From: an uncultured bacterium
GTDB taxonomy: Bacteria; Desulfobacterota; Desulfovibrionia; Desulfovibrionales; Desulfovibrionaceae
Reading direction: 5' to 3'
Length of the DNA stretch: 8,361 nt
NCBI GenBank assembly: GCA_905215675.1
Contig: CAJMRA010000094.1
Span: 1-8,361 of the forward strand
Shown here: positions 1-5,457 of the stretch, in pieces
Numbering within the stretch: the stretch's first letter is position 1
Layout of the letters: each line of letters opens with the position of its first letter
Notes under the pieces: generated by a model
Database searches by the model: none
Told to the model about the DNA's origin: nothing
What the model saw: only the letters and a program-made list of their open reading frames with translations
Translations under genes and position numbers: made by a program

Positions 1-107
1 TACGGCCTGTCGTTTCGCGGAAAAAACGCGGTTTTTCCGCTCACTTTGGGCCGGACGGCGCTGTGCTGCCGCCTCGCGTTTCACCTTTTTCAAAGGTGAA
101 ACGCTCT
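1..107 (+). repeat. Dispersed multi-hairpin repeat, copy 1 (left end outside window)
   Basis: This copy runs in the orientation AGAGC...GCTCT, with its AGAGC end beyond the left edge. It aligns almost base for base with the reverse complement of 5314-5440: both share CGGCCTGTCGTTTCGCGG, then a hairpin GCGGAAAAA (17-25) / TTTTTCCGC (32-40), a GGCCGG/GGCGGCGC-type block near 50-73, and CCTCGCGTTT. It ends in a 13-bp hairpin, GCGTTTCACCTTT (76-88) / AAAGGTGAAACGC (92-104), with loop TTC, then GCTCT (103-107). No open reading frame here looks coding. The string of palindromes and the short inverted termini suggest a non-autonomous, MITE-like or REP-like element. That classification is an inference. 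Confidence 0.8.
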
Positions 108-220
108 AAGAAGGATAAACAGCGCCGTTCTGCAATAACTATTTTGAAAGACAGCGCTTTTTCGTGAAGTGACAGACCGTATGGTTTGAAGCGCAACGCG
201 TTGCAGACAGAAACGGCTCT
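76..220 (-). repeat. Dispersed repeat, copy 2: diverged inverted arm sharing the central hairpin of copy 1
   Basis: Read on the opposite strand, this stretch follows the same unit as copy 1 in a decayed form. GAAGTGACAGACCGTATGG (166-184) matches the block GAAACGACAGGCCG at 5403-5416 and the complement of 8343-8361. The next block, 184-208, corresponds to the terminal hairpin of the unit and holds the perfect palindrome GCAACGCGTTGC (193-204). The arm ends in GCTCT (216-220), the same terminus as the other copies. Together with copy 1 it makes a long imperfect inverted repeat centred on the hairpin at 76-104. The middle part (108-160) is poorly conserved, so the arm assignment is solid only at its ends. 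Confidence 0.6.
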
Positions 221-251
221 CATGTTTTTGGAAAAAAAGGGAAAAAAACGC

Positions 252-280
252 TTTACAAGTGCGGGGCTTTTGCCTATGTT
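252..280 (+). promoter_or_regulatory. Sigma70-type promoter of the tRNA-Arg gene
   Basis: TTTACA (252-257) and TATGTT (275-280) are separated by exactly 17 bases and resemble the -35 and -10 consensus. Transcription would start near 286-288, a few bases before the mature tRNA 5' end at 290, leaving only a very short leader for RNase P. The A/T-rich tract GGAAAAAAAGGGAAAAAAA just upstream could act as an UP-like element (inference). Confidence 0.7.
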
Positions 281-289
281 CCTTTTTGC

Positions 290-366
290 GCGCTCGTAGC
301 TCAGCTGGATAGAGCAACAGGCTACGAACCTGTAGGCCAGGAGTTCGAATCTCTTCGGGCGCACCA
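290..366 (+). tRNA. tRNA-Arg (anticodon ACG)
   Basis: A complete 77-nt cloverleaf can be folded by eye. The acceptor stem is GCGCTCG (290-296) with CGGGCGC, including one G-U pair; the D-stem is GCTC/GAGC; the anticodon stem is ACAGG/CCTGT around loop CTACGAA; and the T-arm contains TTCGAAT. The anticodon is ACG, whose A34 is normally deaminated to inosine by TadA, so it reads CGU, CGC and CGA arginine codons. The 3' CCA is encoded (364-366). It has its own promoter just upstream and a terminator starting 7 bases downstream. No second tRNA follows. Confidence 0.95.
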
Positions 367-372
367 TTTTTC

Positions 373-408
373 AAGGGATTTTACCGTAATGGGTAAAATC
401 CCTTTTTT
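373..408 (+). terminator. Intrinsic terminator after tRNA-Arg
   Basis: A perfect 13-bp inverted repeat pairs AAGGGATTTTACC (373-385) with GGTAAAATCCCTT (392-404) around loop GTAATG. It runs into TTTTTT (403-408). It lies between the tRNA and the next gene, so it should end the tRNA transcript. It leaves only 28 bases before the next start codon, where I see no convincing separate promoter. Confidence 0.85.
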
Positions 409-436
409 CATATGTTTTTCTTCGAGAGGAGAGCGC

Positions 437-2038
437 ATGAAGCTGGTCAGGAAAAATCCCGCCCCCCTTTCTCCGTCGTCGCATCCGCGGCCCGCGGCGG
501 CACAGAACGCGCGTCCGCAGACGCGGCGCGCGCCTGCGCGGCATCCGCAGCCCCCGTCCCGTCCTCTGCCCCGTCCCCGTCGTGCCGGAGTCGGCAAGGG
601 GCTTGCGGCAGCCGCCCTGCTGTCGATTCTGGCCGTGGTCGCCGTCGGCTACTGGGTGACGCGCGACGATGAACAGAGGGACGCCTTGCGGCGGGATGCC
701 GGCGCCCTTTTGCGGCGCACGACGCAGGGGACGCCGCTGGAAGGTCTGGCCGCGCGCCTGCTTCCCGCGGAGGATGCTCCGGGCCTTTCCTCCGGCGGGA
801 CCGCGGTCGAACTGGCGGAAGCGGCGGACGTTTCCGCAGCGGAGGACGGTTTTCTGGCCGGACAGGTTATCACCGCGCCGGTAACGCCGCCTCCGGCCGT
901 GCCGTCTGACGAGCCGTTGCCCGTGCCGCCGCAACTGCGTTCCGATGATCGCGTGACGCCGACTTTTGTTACCGATCTGGCCCGTTTTTTTGTGGCGCGG
1001 TATGCGGCCTCCGGCGGAGGCGGCCCCCTGTCCCTGTCCGTGCGGCAGCTGAATCAGCATTACGGCTCGCGCCTGACAGGTCTGGCGGCGGGCGGCGGCG
1101 ATGTTCAGGCCCGCCGCGCCGCCATACTGCGCTATGCGTTTCATCCCGCCATGTTGCAGGCCCTGTACGATATCTATGCAGATCGCTTTCTGGATGCCGT
1201 CATACGGGAGGCCATGCGCCCGGCCGGAGGAAAAGGGCTTTCCGAAGCGCAGACGCAGCGGCTGTGTCTGGCCGTGGGAGGGCGTCTTGTTCTGCTGGCG
1301 GGCGCGCTGGACGGCATACGCAAGACGCCGGATGTGCCTACGCTACTCTCTGCCGTGGAGACGCGGGCACAGGAAGCGCAGGCGGCCATGGAACGCATGC
1401 AGGGAGAAATGCTTCGGATGGAGGAGTTGCAGGCGCGGGGGGGAAATGCCGTGGCCGTGGCCCGCAGCCGTATTGTTGCCGACAAGGAGGCGGCGGCCTA
1501 CAGGGCCGCGCTTCAGGGGCGCGACGAGGCCCGGCGCGCCGTGGCGGCCGCCGTACGCCGGGCAGGCGGGCAGGGGCTGGACGATGCGACCCTGATCTAT
1601 CTTGCCGAGTGGGTGGATCGCCGTTTGCGCACGGATGCCGGAGCAGGGGAAACCGTGGGCGTGGCCGCGCGCCTGTTGCGTGATCTGGGGCGACGTTTCG
1701 CTCAGGCGGGGACGCAGGGGCTGCCCGAACCGCTGGAGCAGCGTCTTGCCCGCGAACAGCGCGAGGCCGCAGCGGCCCGGGCCGCTGCCCGGAACGGCGC
1801 GCTCCAGTCCGCGCCGCAGGCGGCCCCCGGCGGCGCGCCGACGATTCCGGCAATTCCGGCTGCTCCGGGTTCCGTCGGCACGCCGCAGCCCCGGATCGAC
1901 ACGGCGACGTCGCAGCCTCCGGCCGCGCCGCCGTCGCGGGAACGCCTGCTGTCGCATCCTCCCGCCCTGCCTGCCGGAGGCGCCCTGACGCCGCCCGTCC
2001 CCCGTTCCGGGGAACAGGCGGGGGAGGCCCGGCCGTGA
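437..2038 (+). CDS. Unrecognised Ala/Pro/Arg-rich single-pass membrane protein, 533 aa
   Basis: I do not recognise a family. The start at 437 has AGGAG (427-431) five bases upstream; the earlier in-frame ATG at 389 lies inside the tRNA terminator hairpin and is rejected. Residues 1-50 are basic and proline/arginine-rich. Residues 55-73 (GLAAAALLSILAVVAVGYW) form one membrane helix, and RRAGVGK before it predicts N-in topology with the bulk in the periplasm. Residues 145-170 are proline-rich. Residues 172-295 are a more ordered, probably helical part with aromatic residues. About 303-375 and 430-455 are Ala/Glu/Arg-rich with coiled-coil character, and 456-533 form a Pro/Ala tail. The stop overlaps the cobU start (GTGA, 2035-2038), so the two are probably translated in tandem. 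Whether it serves cobalamin metabolism is unknown. Such composition draws false similarity to unrelated Ala/Pro-rich proteins. Confidence 0.85.
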   Translation: MKLVRKNPAPLSPSSHPRPAAAQNARPQTRRAPARHPQPPSRPLPRPRRAGVGKGLAAAALLSILAVVAVGYWVTRDDEQRDALRRDAGALLRRTTQGTPLEGLAARLLPAEDAPGLSSGGTAVELAEAADVSAAEDGFLAGQVITAPVTPPPAVPSDEPLPVPPQLRSDDRVTPTFVTDLARFFVARYAASGGGGPLSLSVRQLNQHYGSRLTGLAAGGGDVQARRAAILRYAFHPAMLQALYDIYADRFLDAVIREAMRPAGGKGLSEAQTQRLCLAVGGRLVLLAGALDGIRKTPDVPTLLSAVETRAQEAQAAMERMQGEMLRMEELQARGGNAVAVARSRIVADKEAAAYRAALQGRDEARRAVAAAVRRAGGQGLDDATLIYLAEWVDRRLRTDAGAGETVGVAARLLRDLGRRFAQAGTQGLPEPLEQRLAREQREAAAARAAARNGALQSAPQAAPGGAPTIPAIPAAPGSVGTPQPRIDTATSQPPAAPPSRERLLSHPPALPAGGALTPPVPRSGEQAGEARP

Positions 2039-2607
2039 GGCTGCTGGTCGTGGGCGGCACGCGCAGCGGCAAGAGCGCCTTTGCCCAGCAATGGGCGGAG
2101 CGGCGGGCGGCGTCCCGTCTCTATGTGGCGACCTGCCGCGTCGAGGATGCGGAGATGGCGGAACGGGTACGGCGGCACAGGGAACAGCGCGGCGCGGGCT
2201 GGTCGTGTCTGGAGGAACCGTTGCGCCTGCCCGAGGCGCTTGAGGAGGCCTGTGCCGTTCCAACGCCTCCCGGCGTGGTGCTGCTTGATTGCGTCGGCCT
2301 GTGGATTGCCAATCTTATGGCCGGGGAGCTGTCGCCGGATACCGTGCAGGAGCGTGTGGAGGCGCTGGCCCGCTGGCTGGAGCGGGCTTTCCTGCCGGTT
2401 GCCGTGGTCAGCCCGGAATGCGGTCTGGGGCTGGTGCCCATGCACCCTGTTTCCCGCGCCTACCGCGACGCGCTGGGACTGGCCAACCAGCGTCTTGCCC
2501 GCGCCTGTGACGCCGTCGTCTTTGTCGCCTGCGGCCTGCCGCTGGCGCTGAAAGGGCGCGTTGACGATGAGAGCGTTTCAGCTTTGAAACGACAGGTTGA
2601 GGATTGA
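2035..2607 (+). CDS. cobU: Bifunctional adenosylcobinamide kinase / adenosylcobinamide-phosphate guanylyltransferase (CobU/CobP)
   Basis: CobU phosphorylates adenosylcobinamide and then transfers GMP to give AdoCbi-GDP for lower-ligand attachment in cobalamin assembly; it is cytoplasmic. The 190-aa product has the P-loop GGTRSGKS (7-14), YVATC (30-34), RVRRHRE with His48 in the place of the guanylylated histidine of Salmonella CobU, the B-site LLDCVGLWIANLM (83-95), and VSPECGLGLVP (125-135) followed by NQRLARACDAVVFVACGLPL (151-170). The usual family form is VSNE, so Pro127 is unusual. Start is GTG at 2035, overlapping the upstream stop by four bases; no other start fits the conserved MRLLVVGGTRSGKS beginning. 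Most homologues end soon after GLPL.LK; here about 17 further residues follow, and their DNA resembles the dispersed repeat (2571-2596). No other cobalamin gene and no B12 riboswitch is visible. Confidence 0.93.
   Translation: MRLLVVGGTRSGKSAFAQQWAERRAASRLYVATCRVEDAEMAERVRRHREQRGAGWSCLEEPLRLPEALEEACAVPTPPGVVLLDCVGLWIANLMAGELSPDTVQERVEALARWLERAFLPVAVVSPECGLGLVPMHPVSRAYRDALGLANQRLARACDAVVFVACGLPLALKGRVDDESVSALKRQVED
2571..2596 (-). repeat. Dispersed repeat, copy 3: remnant inside the cobU 3' end
   Basis: GAGCGTTTCAGCTTTGAAA (2571-2589) matches the reverse complement of the copy 1 tip, GAGCGTTTCACCTTTGAAA, at all but one base. Allowing an 8-base gap, the next ACGACAGG parallels ACGCGAGG. The remnant encodes the extra C-terminal residues of CobU, roughly ESVSALKRQ. 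It is short, so chance similarity cannot be excluded, but other copies of the family sit at gene ends in this window. Confidence 0.5.
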
Positions 2608-2610
2608 GAT

Positions 2611-2701
2611 TCAGGGGGAGGGGAACCCCCTCAGCCGGCGCGTGAGGACTACGAGAACGCCTTTTCTCGCTGCGCTGTGAAAAGGCTGGGCCTCCCCCTG
2701 A
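2611..2701. repeat. Nested inverted-repeat structure downstream of cobU
   Basis: The outer arms TCAGGGGGAGG (2611-2621) and CCTCCCCCTGA (2691-2701) are perfect complements. They enclose a small hairpin AGGGGG/CCCCCT (2613-2631 region) and a second one, GCCTTTTC (2659-2666) / GAAAAGGC (2679-2686). A further GC-rich pair, TGACGCGC (2752-2759) / GCGCGTCA (2791-2798), lies beyond. It starts four bases after the cobU stop and could end or stabilise the cobU transcript, although no clear T-run follows. It is different in sequence from the AGAGC/GCTCT family. Confidence 0.6.
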
Positions 2702-2799
2702 CCTCCACCCCTCCCCCAGCGCGCTTTATTCAGGAGGATGACGGGGAACGGTGACGCGCGGGACAAGGCGTGCATCGCCGTCCCCCGGCGGCGCGTCAT

Positions 2800-2855
2800 G
2801 AGCATTTTTCTTTGAAAAAGGTGAACGCGAGGCGGCGGCCCAAGGATACGGAAAA
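2800..2855 (-). repeat. Dispersed repeat, copy 4: partial, with the internal palindrome deleted
   Basis: GAGC (2800-2803), then CTTTGAAAAAGGTGAA (2810-2825), CGCGAGGCGGC and GGCCCAAGG (to 2845) follow the reverse complement of copy 1 closely, including GGCCCAA. About 15 bases, corresponding to the GC-rich internal palindrome of copy 1 (near 54-70), are missing. The copy ends in CGGAAAA (2849-2855), which on the minus strand is the T-run of the galU terminator. The full unit would continue into its A/T hairpin at this point. Confidence 0.7.
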
Positions 2856-2877
2856 GCCGCAGCCCGAAGGCTGCGGC
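2851..2877 (-). terminator. Intrinsic terminator of galU
   Basis: On the minus strand, GCCGCAGCC (2877-2869) pairs with GGCTGCGGC (2864-2856) around a TTCG tetraloop, followed by TTTTC (2855-2851). It begins 26 bases after the galU stop. The T-run is short, and it coincides with the end of repeat copy 4. It also ends the minus-strand operon before the convergent cobU. Confidence 0.82.
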
Positions 2878-2903
2878 CCGTGATTTTTGCGATATGGCGC
2901 GGC

Positions 2904-3770
2904 TTACATGACAAAGCGGTTCAGCAGGGCCGTCAGCTCCGTATGCAGCTTCTCGTCCTGCATGGCGAAATAAATATTCGCTGTCAGGAATTCCGCCCAG
3001 TCGCCAGCATCAAAGCGGGTACCTTCCATGCGGACGGCCATCATGCCGCGCGTATGGGCAAGGGAGCGCAGCGCGTCGGTCAGCTGAATTTCGCCGCCGA
3101 TGCCGGGTTTCACCTCTTGCAGGTGATCGAAGATATCGGGCGTCAGCACGTAGCGCCCCACAATGGCAAGGCGCGACGGGGCTTCATGCTGCGCGGGCTT
3201 TTCCACCATGTCGCTGACGCGGAAAACCCCGGGGCTTACTTCCTCTCCGGCGATGATGCCGTAACGGCTCACCTTTTCCCACGGCACTTCCATGACGCCT
3301 ATGACCGGCATGTTTTCGGACAGGGCTACGTCAATCAGCTGGCCGATGCCCGGCTTGCCGCTGAACATGAGGTCGTCGCCCACCATGACGGCAAAGGGCT
3401 CGTCTCCCACAAGGCCGCGGGCGCACAGCACCGCATGGCCGAGCCCCAGCTGCTTTTTCTGGCGCACGCTCATGATATTGACCATTTCGGCCACATGGCG
3501 CACTTCCTCCAGCTTGTCCAGTTTCCCGGCCCGCTCCAGGACGGATTCCAGCTGCAGGTTGTAGTCGAAGTGATCCTCGATGACGCTCTTGTCGCGGTTG
3601 GTGACAAAGATCACGTCCTCAATCTTGGACTGCTGGGCTTCTTCCACAACATACTGGATGACCGGCTTGTTGTAGATGGGCAGCATTTCCTTGGGAATGT
3701 TCTTGGTAGCGGGCAGCGAACGAGTTCCCCATCCGGCGACGGGAATGACGACTTTACGAATCGGACGCAT
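2904..3770 (-). CDS. galU: UTP-glucose-1-phosphate uridylyltransferase (UDP-glucose pyrophosphorylase)
   Basis: GalU makes UDP-glucose from UTP and glucose-1-phosphate, the donor for lipopolysaccharide, exopolysaccharide and galactose interconversion; it is cytoplasmic. The 288-aa product has the nucleotidyltransferase signature GWGTRSLPATKNIPKEMLP (13-31), followed by YNKPVIQYVVEEA; a QKKQLGLGHAV segment (104-113); metal/substrate-site GDD (131-133); VEKP (189-192); and GGEIQLTDA (225-233), all in the family order and at its usual length. The start at 3770 has AAGGAG five bases upstream; the ATG 15 bases earlier lies before that ribosome-binding site and is rejected. It follows glmM after a 98-base gap with no convincing promoter, so it may be read from glmM. 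Both supply envelope sugar nucleotides. Confidence 0.96.
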   Translation of the reverse strand: MRPIRKVVIPVAGWGTRSLPATKNIPKEMLPIYNKPVIQYVVEEAQQSKIEDVIFVTNRDKSVIEDHFDYNLQLESVLERAGKLDKLEEVRHVAEMVNIMSVRQKKQLGLGHAVLCARGLVGDEPFAVMVGDDLMFSGKPGIGQLIDVALSENMPVIGVMEVPWEKVSRYGIIAGEEVSPGVFRVSDMVEKPAQHEAPSRLAIVGRYVLTPDIFDHLQEVKPGIGGEIQLTDALRSLAHTRGMMAVRMEGTRFDAGDWAEFLTANIYFAMQDEKLHTELTALLNRFVM

Positions 3771-3868
3771 GTCATCTCCTTGCACAGGCCATGAAACAAA
3801 GGGCGACCGGAAGGAAGCCTGTACCCAAACGGCCGCCTCCTCAAAAGCGTATGCCCGACAGCGCAGGT

Positions 3869-5221
3869 TCAGCGCAGCTCGCGTGCGACGACCTCGGCCA
3901 GATCGTCGGCATATTGCGCCACCTTTTCCTCATTTTCCGCCTCAATCATGATACGGCACAGGGACTCCGTACCGGAATAGCGCAGCAGCACCCGCCCGCG
4001 ATCGCCCAGGGCCTCCTCGATTTTGCGCACGGCCTCGCCGATGGCGGGACGTTCCTCGAAGGGCAGCTTCTTTTCCACCCGCACATTGACGAGCTTTTGC
4101 GGGAAGAGTTTCAGCAGACCGGCCAGTTCGGACAGGGGGCGTTCCTTTTCCCGCATGATGCGCAGCAGCTGCAGCGCGGCCAGCAGGCCGTCGCCGGTGG
4201 TGCTGTACCGGCGGAAGATCAGATGACCGGACTGTTCTCCTCCCAGCATGGCGTTTTCGCGCCGCATGGCCTCCATGACGTAGCGATCGCCCACCTTGGT
4301 GCGCAGCAGCGTGCCGCCGCGTTCCTTCATGAAAATTTCCAGCGCCATATTGCTCATGACCGTGGCCACCAGCATCTTGTGCGGCAGCTCGCCGCGCGCC
4401 ATCATGGCCCCGGCGCACATGGCCATGATCTGGTCGCCGTCCAGCACGTTGCCCTTTTCGTCCGCCACGATGAGCCGGTCGGCGTCGCCGTCCAGGGCAA
4501 GCCCCACGTCCGCGCGCACTTCGCGCACCTTGGCGACGAGCGTTTCGGGATACAGGGAGCCGCAGTGTTCGTTGATGTTCAGTCCGTTGGGTTCGGCCCC
4601 TATGCGGAAGACTTCGGCGCCCAGTTCCTCCAGCGCCAGCGGGGCCACCTTGTAGGCCGCGCCGTTGGCGCAGTCGATGACGATGCGCAGGCCCGAAAGC
4701 GTCATGTTGGTGGGAAAGCAATTCTTGGTATACACGATATAGCGACCGCCCGCATCCTCAATCTTGGTGGCGCGGCCGATCTTGTCCGGGGCGGGGTAGG
4801 GCCAGCGGAAATCCGGGTCCAGCACCATGGCGGAAATCTCGTTTTCCACCTCGTCGGGCAGCTTGAAACCTTCGGCGTCGAAGAACTTGATCCCGTTGTC
4901 GTGATAGGGATTATGCGAGGCGGAAATGACCACGCCCAGATCCGCCCGCATGCTGCGCGTCAGGAAGGATATGGCCGGCGTGGGCAGCGGACCGGTCATG
5001 ATGACGTGCATGCCCGCCGCGCACAGGCCGGACGTCAGGGCCGATTCCAGCATGTAGCCGGAAAGGCGGGTGTCCTTGCCGATGACGACCTTGTGCCGAT
5101 GCGGACCGGAACGAAAACGTATGCCCGCCGCCAGCCCCAGCCGCAGGGCCACTTCCGCCGTCATGGGATAGGTGTTGACCGTGCCGCGCAGGCCGTCGGT
5201 ACCGAAGAAACGTTCAGACAT
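3869..5221 (-). CDS. glmM: Phosphoglucosamine mutase
   Basis: GlmM converts glucosamine-6-phosphate to glucosamine-1-phosphate, the step before GlmU in UDP-GlcNAc synthesis for peptidoglycan and lipopolysaccharide. The 450-aa length is typical. Visible motifs are FGTDGLRG (6-13), the phosphoserine loop GVVISASHNPYHDNGIKFF with Ser102 at the catalytic position, the Mg-binding DGDADR (244-249), the sugar-specificity loop GEQSGH (328-333) and the phosphate-binding RYSGTES (414-420), where Ser replaces the commoner Pro. Start ATG 5221 has AAGGAG upstream and gives the canonical MSERFFGTDG start; the open frame continues upstream only into the repeat. It follows cdaA-cdaR, as in Firmicutes, where GlmM binds and restrains CdaA. 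Here a 234-base gap filled largely by repeat copy 5 separates it from cdaR. Confidence 0.97.
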   Translation of the reverse strand: MSERFFGTDGLRGTVNTYPMTAEVALRLGLAAGIRFRSGPHRHKVVIGKDTRLSGYMLESALTSGLCAAGMHVIMTGPLPTPAISFLTRSMRADLGVVISASHNPYHDNGIKFFDAEGFKLPDEVENEISAMVLDPDFRWPYPAPDKIGRATKIEDAGGRYIVYTKNCFPTNMTLSGLRIVIDCANGAAYKVAPLALEELGAEVFRIGAEPNGLNINEHCGSLYPETLVAKVREVRADVGLALDGDADRLIVADEKGNVLDGDQIMAMCAGAMMARGELPHKMLVATVMSNMALEIFMKERGGTLLRTKVGDRYVMEAMRRENAMLGGEQSGHLIFRRYSTTGDGLLAALQLLRIMREKERPLSELAGLLKLFPQKLVNVRVEKKLPFEERPAIGEAVRKIEEALGDRGRVLLRYSGTESLCRIMIEAENEEKVAQYADDLAEVVARELR

Positions 5222-5313
5222 GAAAACTCCTTGCCGCCCGGCGGCATGAGGTGAAGTCCTTTTTCCGCGCCCCGGCGTGCCCGAAGCCGGGACGCCTCCG
5301 CTGCGGAACGCTG
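5222..5313. other. Non-coding stretch upstream of glmM with GC-rich hairpins
   Basis: It holds the glmM ribosome-binding site, a small palindrome GCCGCCCGGCGGC, and an inverted pair CCCGGC/GCCGGG (about 5271-5290). On the minus strand I find no convincing -35/-10 pair, so glmM transcription from the cdaR side through the repeat remains the simplest reading. Confidence 0.4.
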
Positions 5314-5457
5314 GAGCGTTCTGCCTTTGAAAAGGTAAAACGCGAGGTGGCGGCGCTGCGCCGCCCGGCCAGAATCGAGCGGAAAAACCGCGTTTTTTCC
5401 GCGAAACGACAGGCCGCGGGGTTTGAAACGCACAGCGTTTCAAACTGCAAATGTTCT
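5314..5457 (-). repeat. Dispersed multi-hairpin repeat, copy 5 (best complete unit), between cdaR and glmM
   Basis: This is the most complete unit in the window. Palindromes in plus-strand order: GAACGCT (5306-5312) / AGCGTTC (5315-5321), CCTTTGAAAAGG (5324-5335), GGCGGCGC / GCGCCGCC (5349-5365), GCGGAAAAA / TTTTTCCGC (5379-5402), and GTTTGAAACGC (5421-5431) / GCGTTTCAAAC (5435-5445) with loop ACA. It then ends in GCAAATGTTCT (5447-5457), matching GAAAATGCTCT at the terminus of copy 6. The last two bases lie in the cdaR stop codon. On the cdaR-glmM transcript it would form four to five consecutive stem-loops, which could attenuate, protect or invite processing of the mRNA (inference). Confidence 0.85.

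Noticed and set aside
1..220. CRISPR array
   Set aside because: The repeats are not evenly spaced, are modular and inverted, and occur as dispersed copies between genes.
41..374. Minus-strand open frames over the tRNA
   Set aside because: They are spurious translations of tRNA-Arg and the repeat element, a common annotation artefact.
389..436. Upstream ATG at 389 as the start of the 533-aa protein
   Set aside because: It lies in the loop of the tRNA terminator hairpin, and the ribosome-binding site fits the ATG at 437.
1900..2040. Cobalamin riboswitch upstream of cobU
   Set aside because: cobU starts inside the preceding coding sequence, and no B12-box-like conserved sequence is visible before 437 either.
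1343..2263. Minus-strand open frames opposite the Ala/Pro-rich gene and cobU
   Set aside because: They are Arg/Pro-rich shadows of GC-rich codons and lack a plausible ribosome-binding site and family match.
2880..3794. Plus-strand open frame of 304 codons
   Set aside because: It is the antisense shadow of galU and starts inside the galU terminator region.
3791..5254. Long plus-strand open frame of 487 codons
   Set aside because: It is antisense to glmM, whose motifs, length and ribosome-binding site are all intact. The frame is histidine/glutamine-rich, as expected for a GC-rich shadow.
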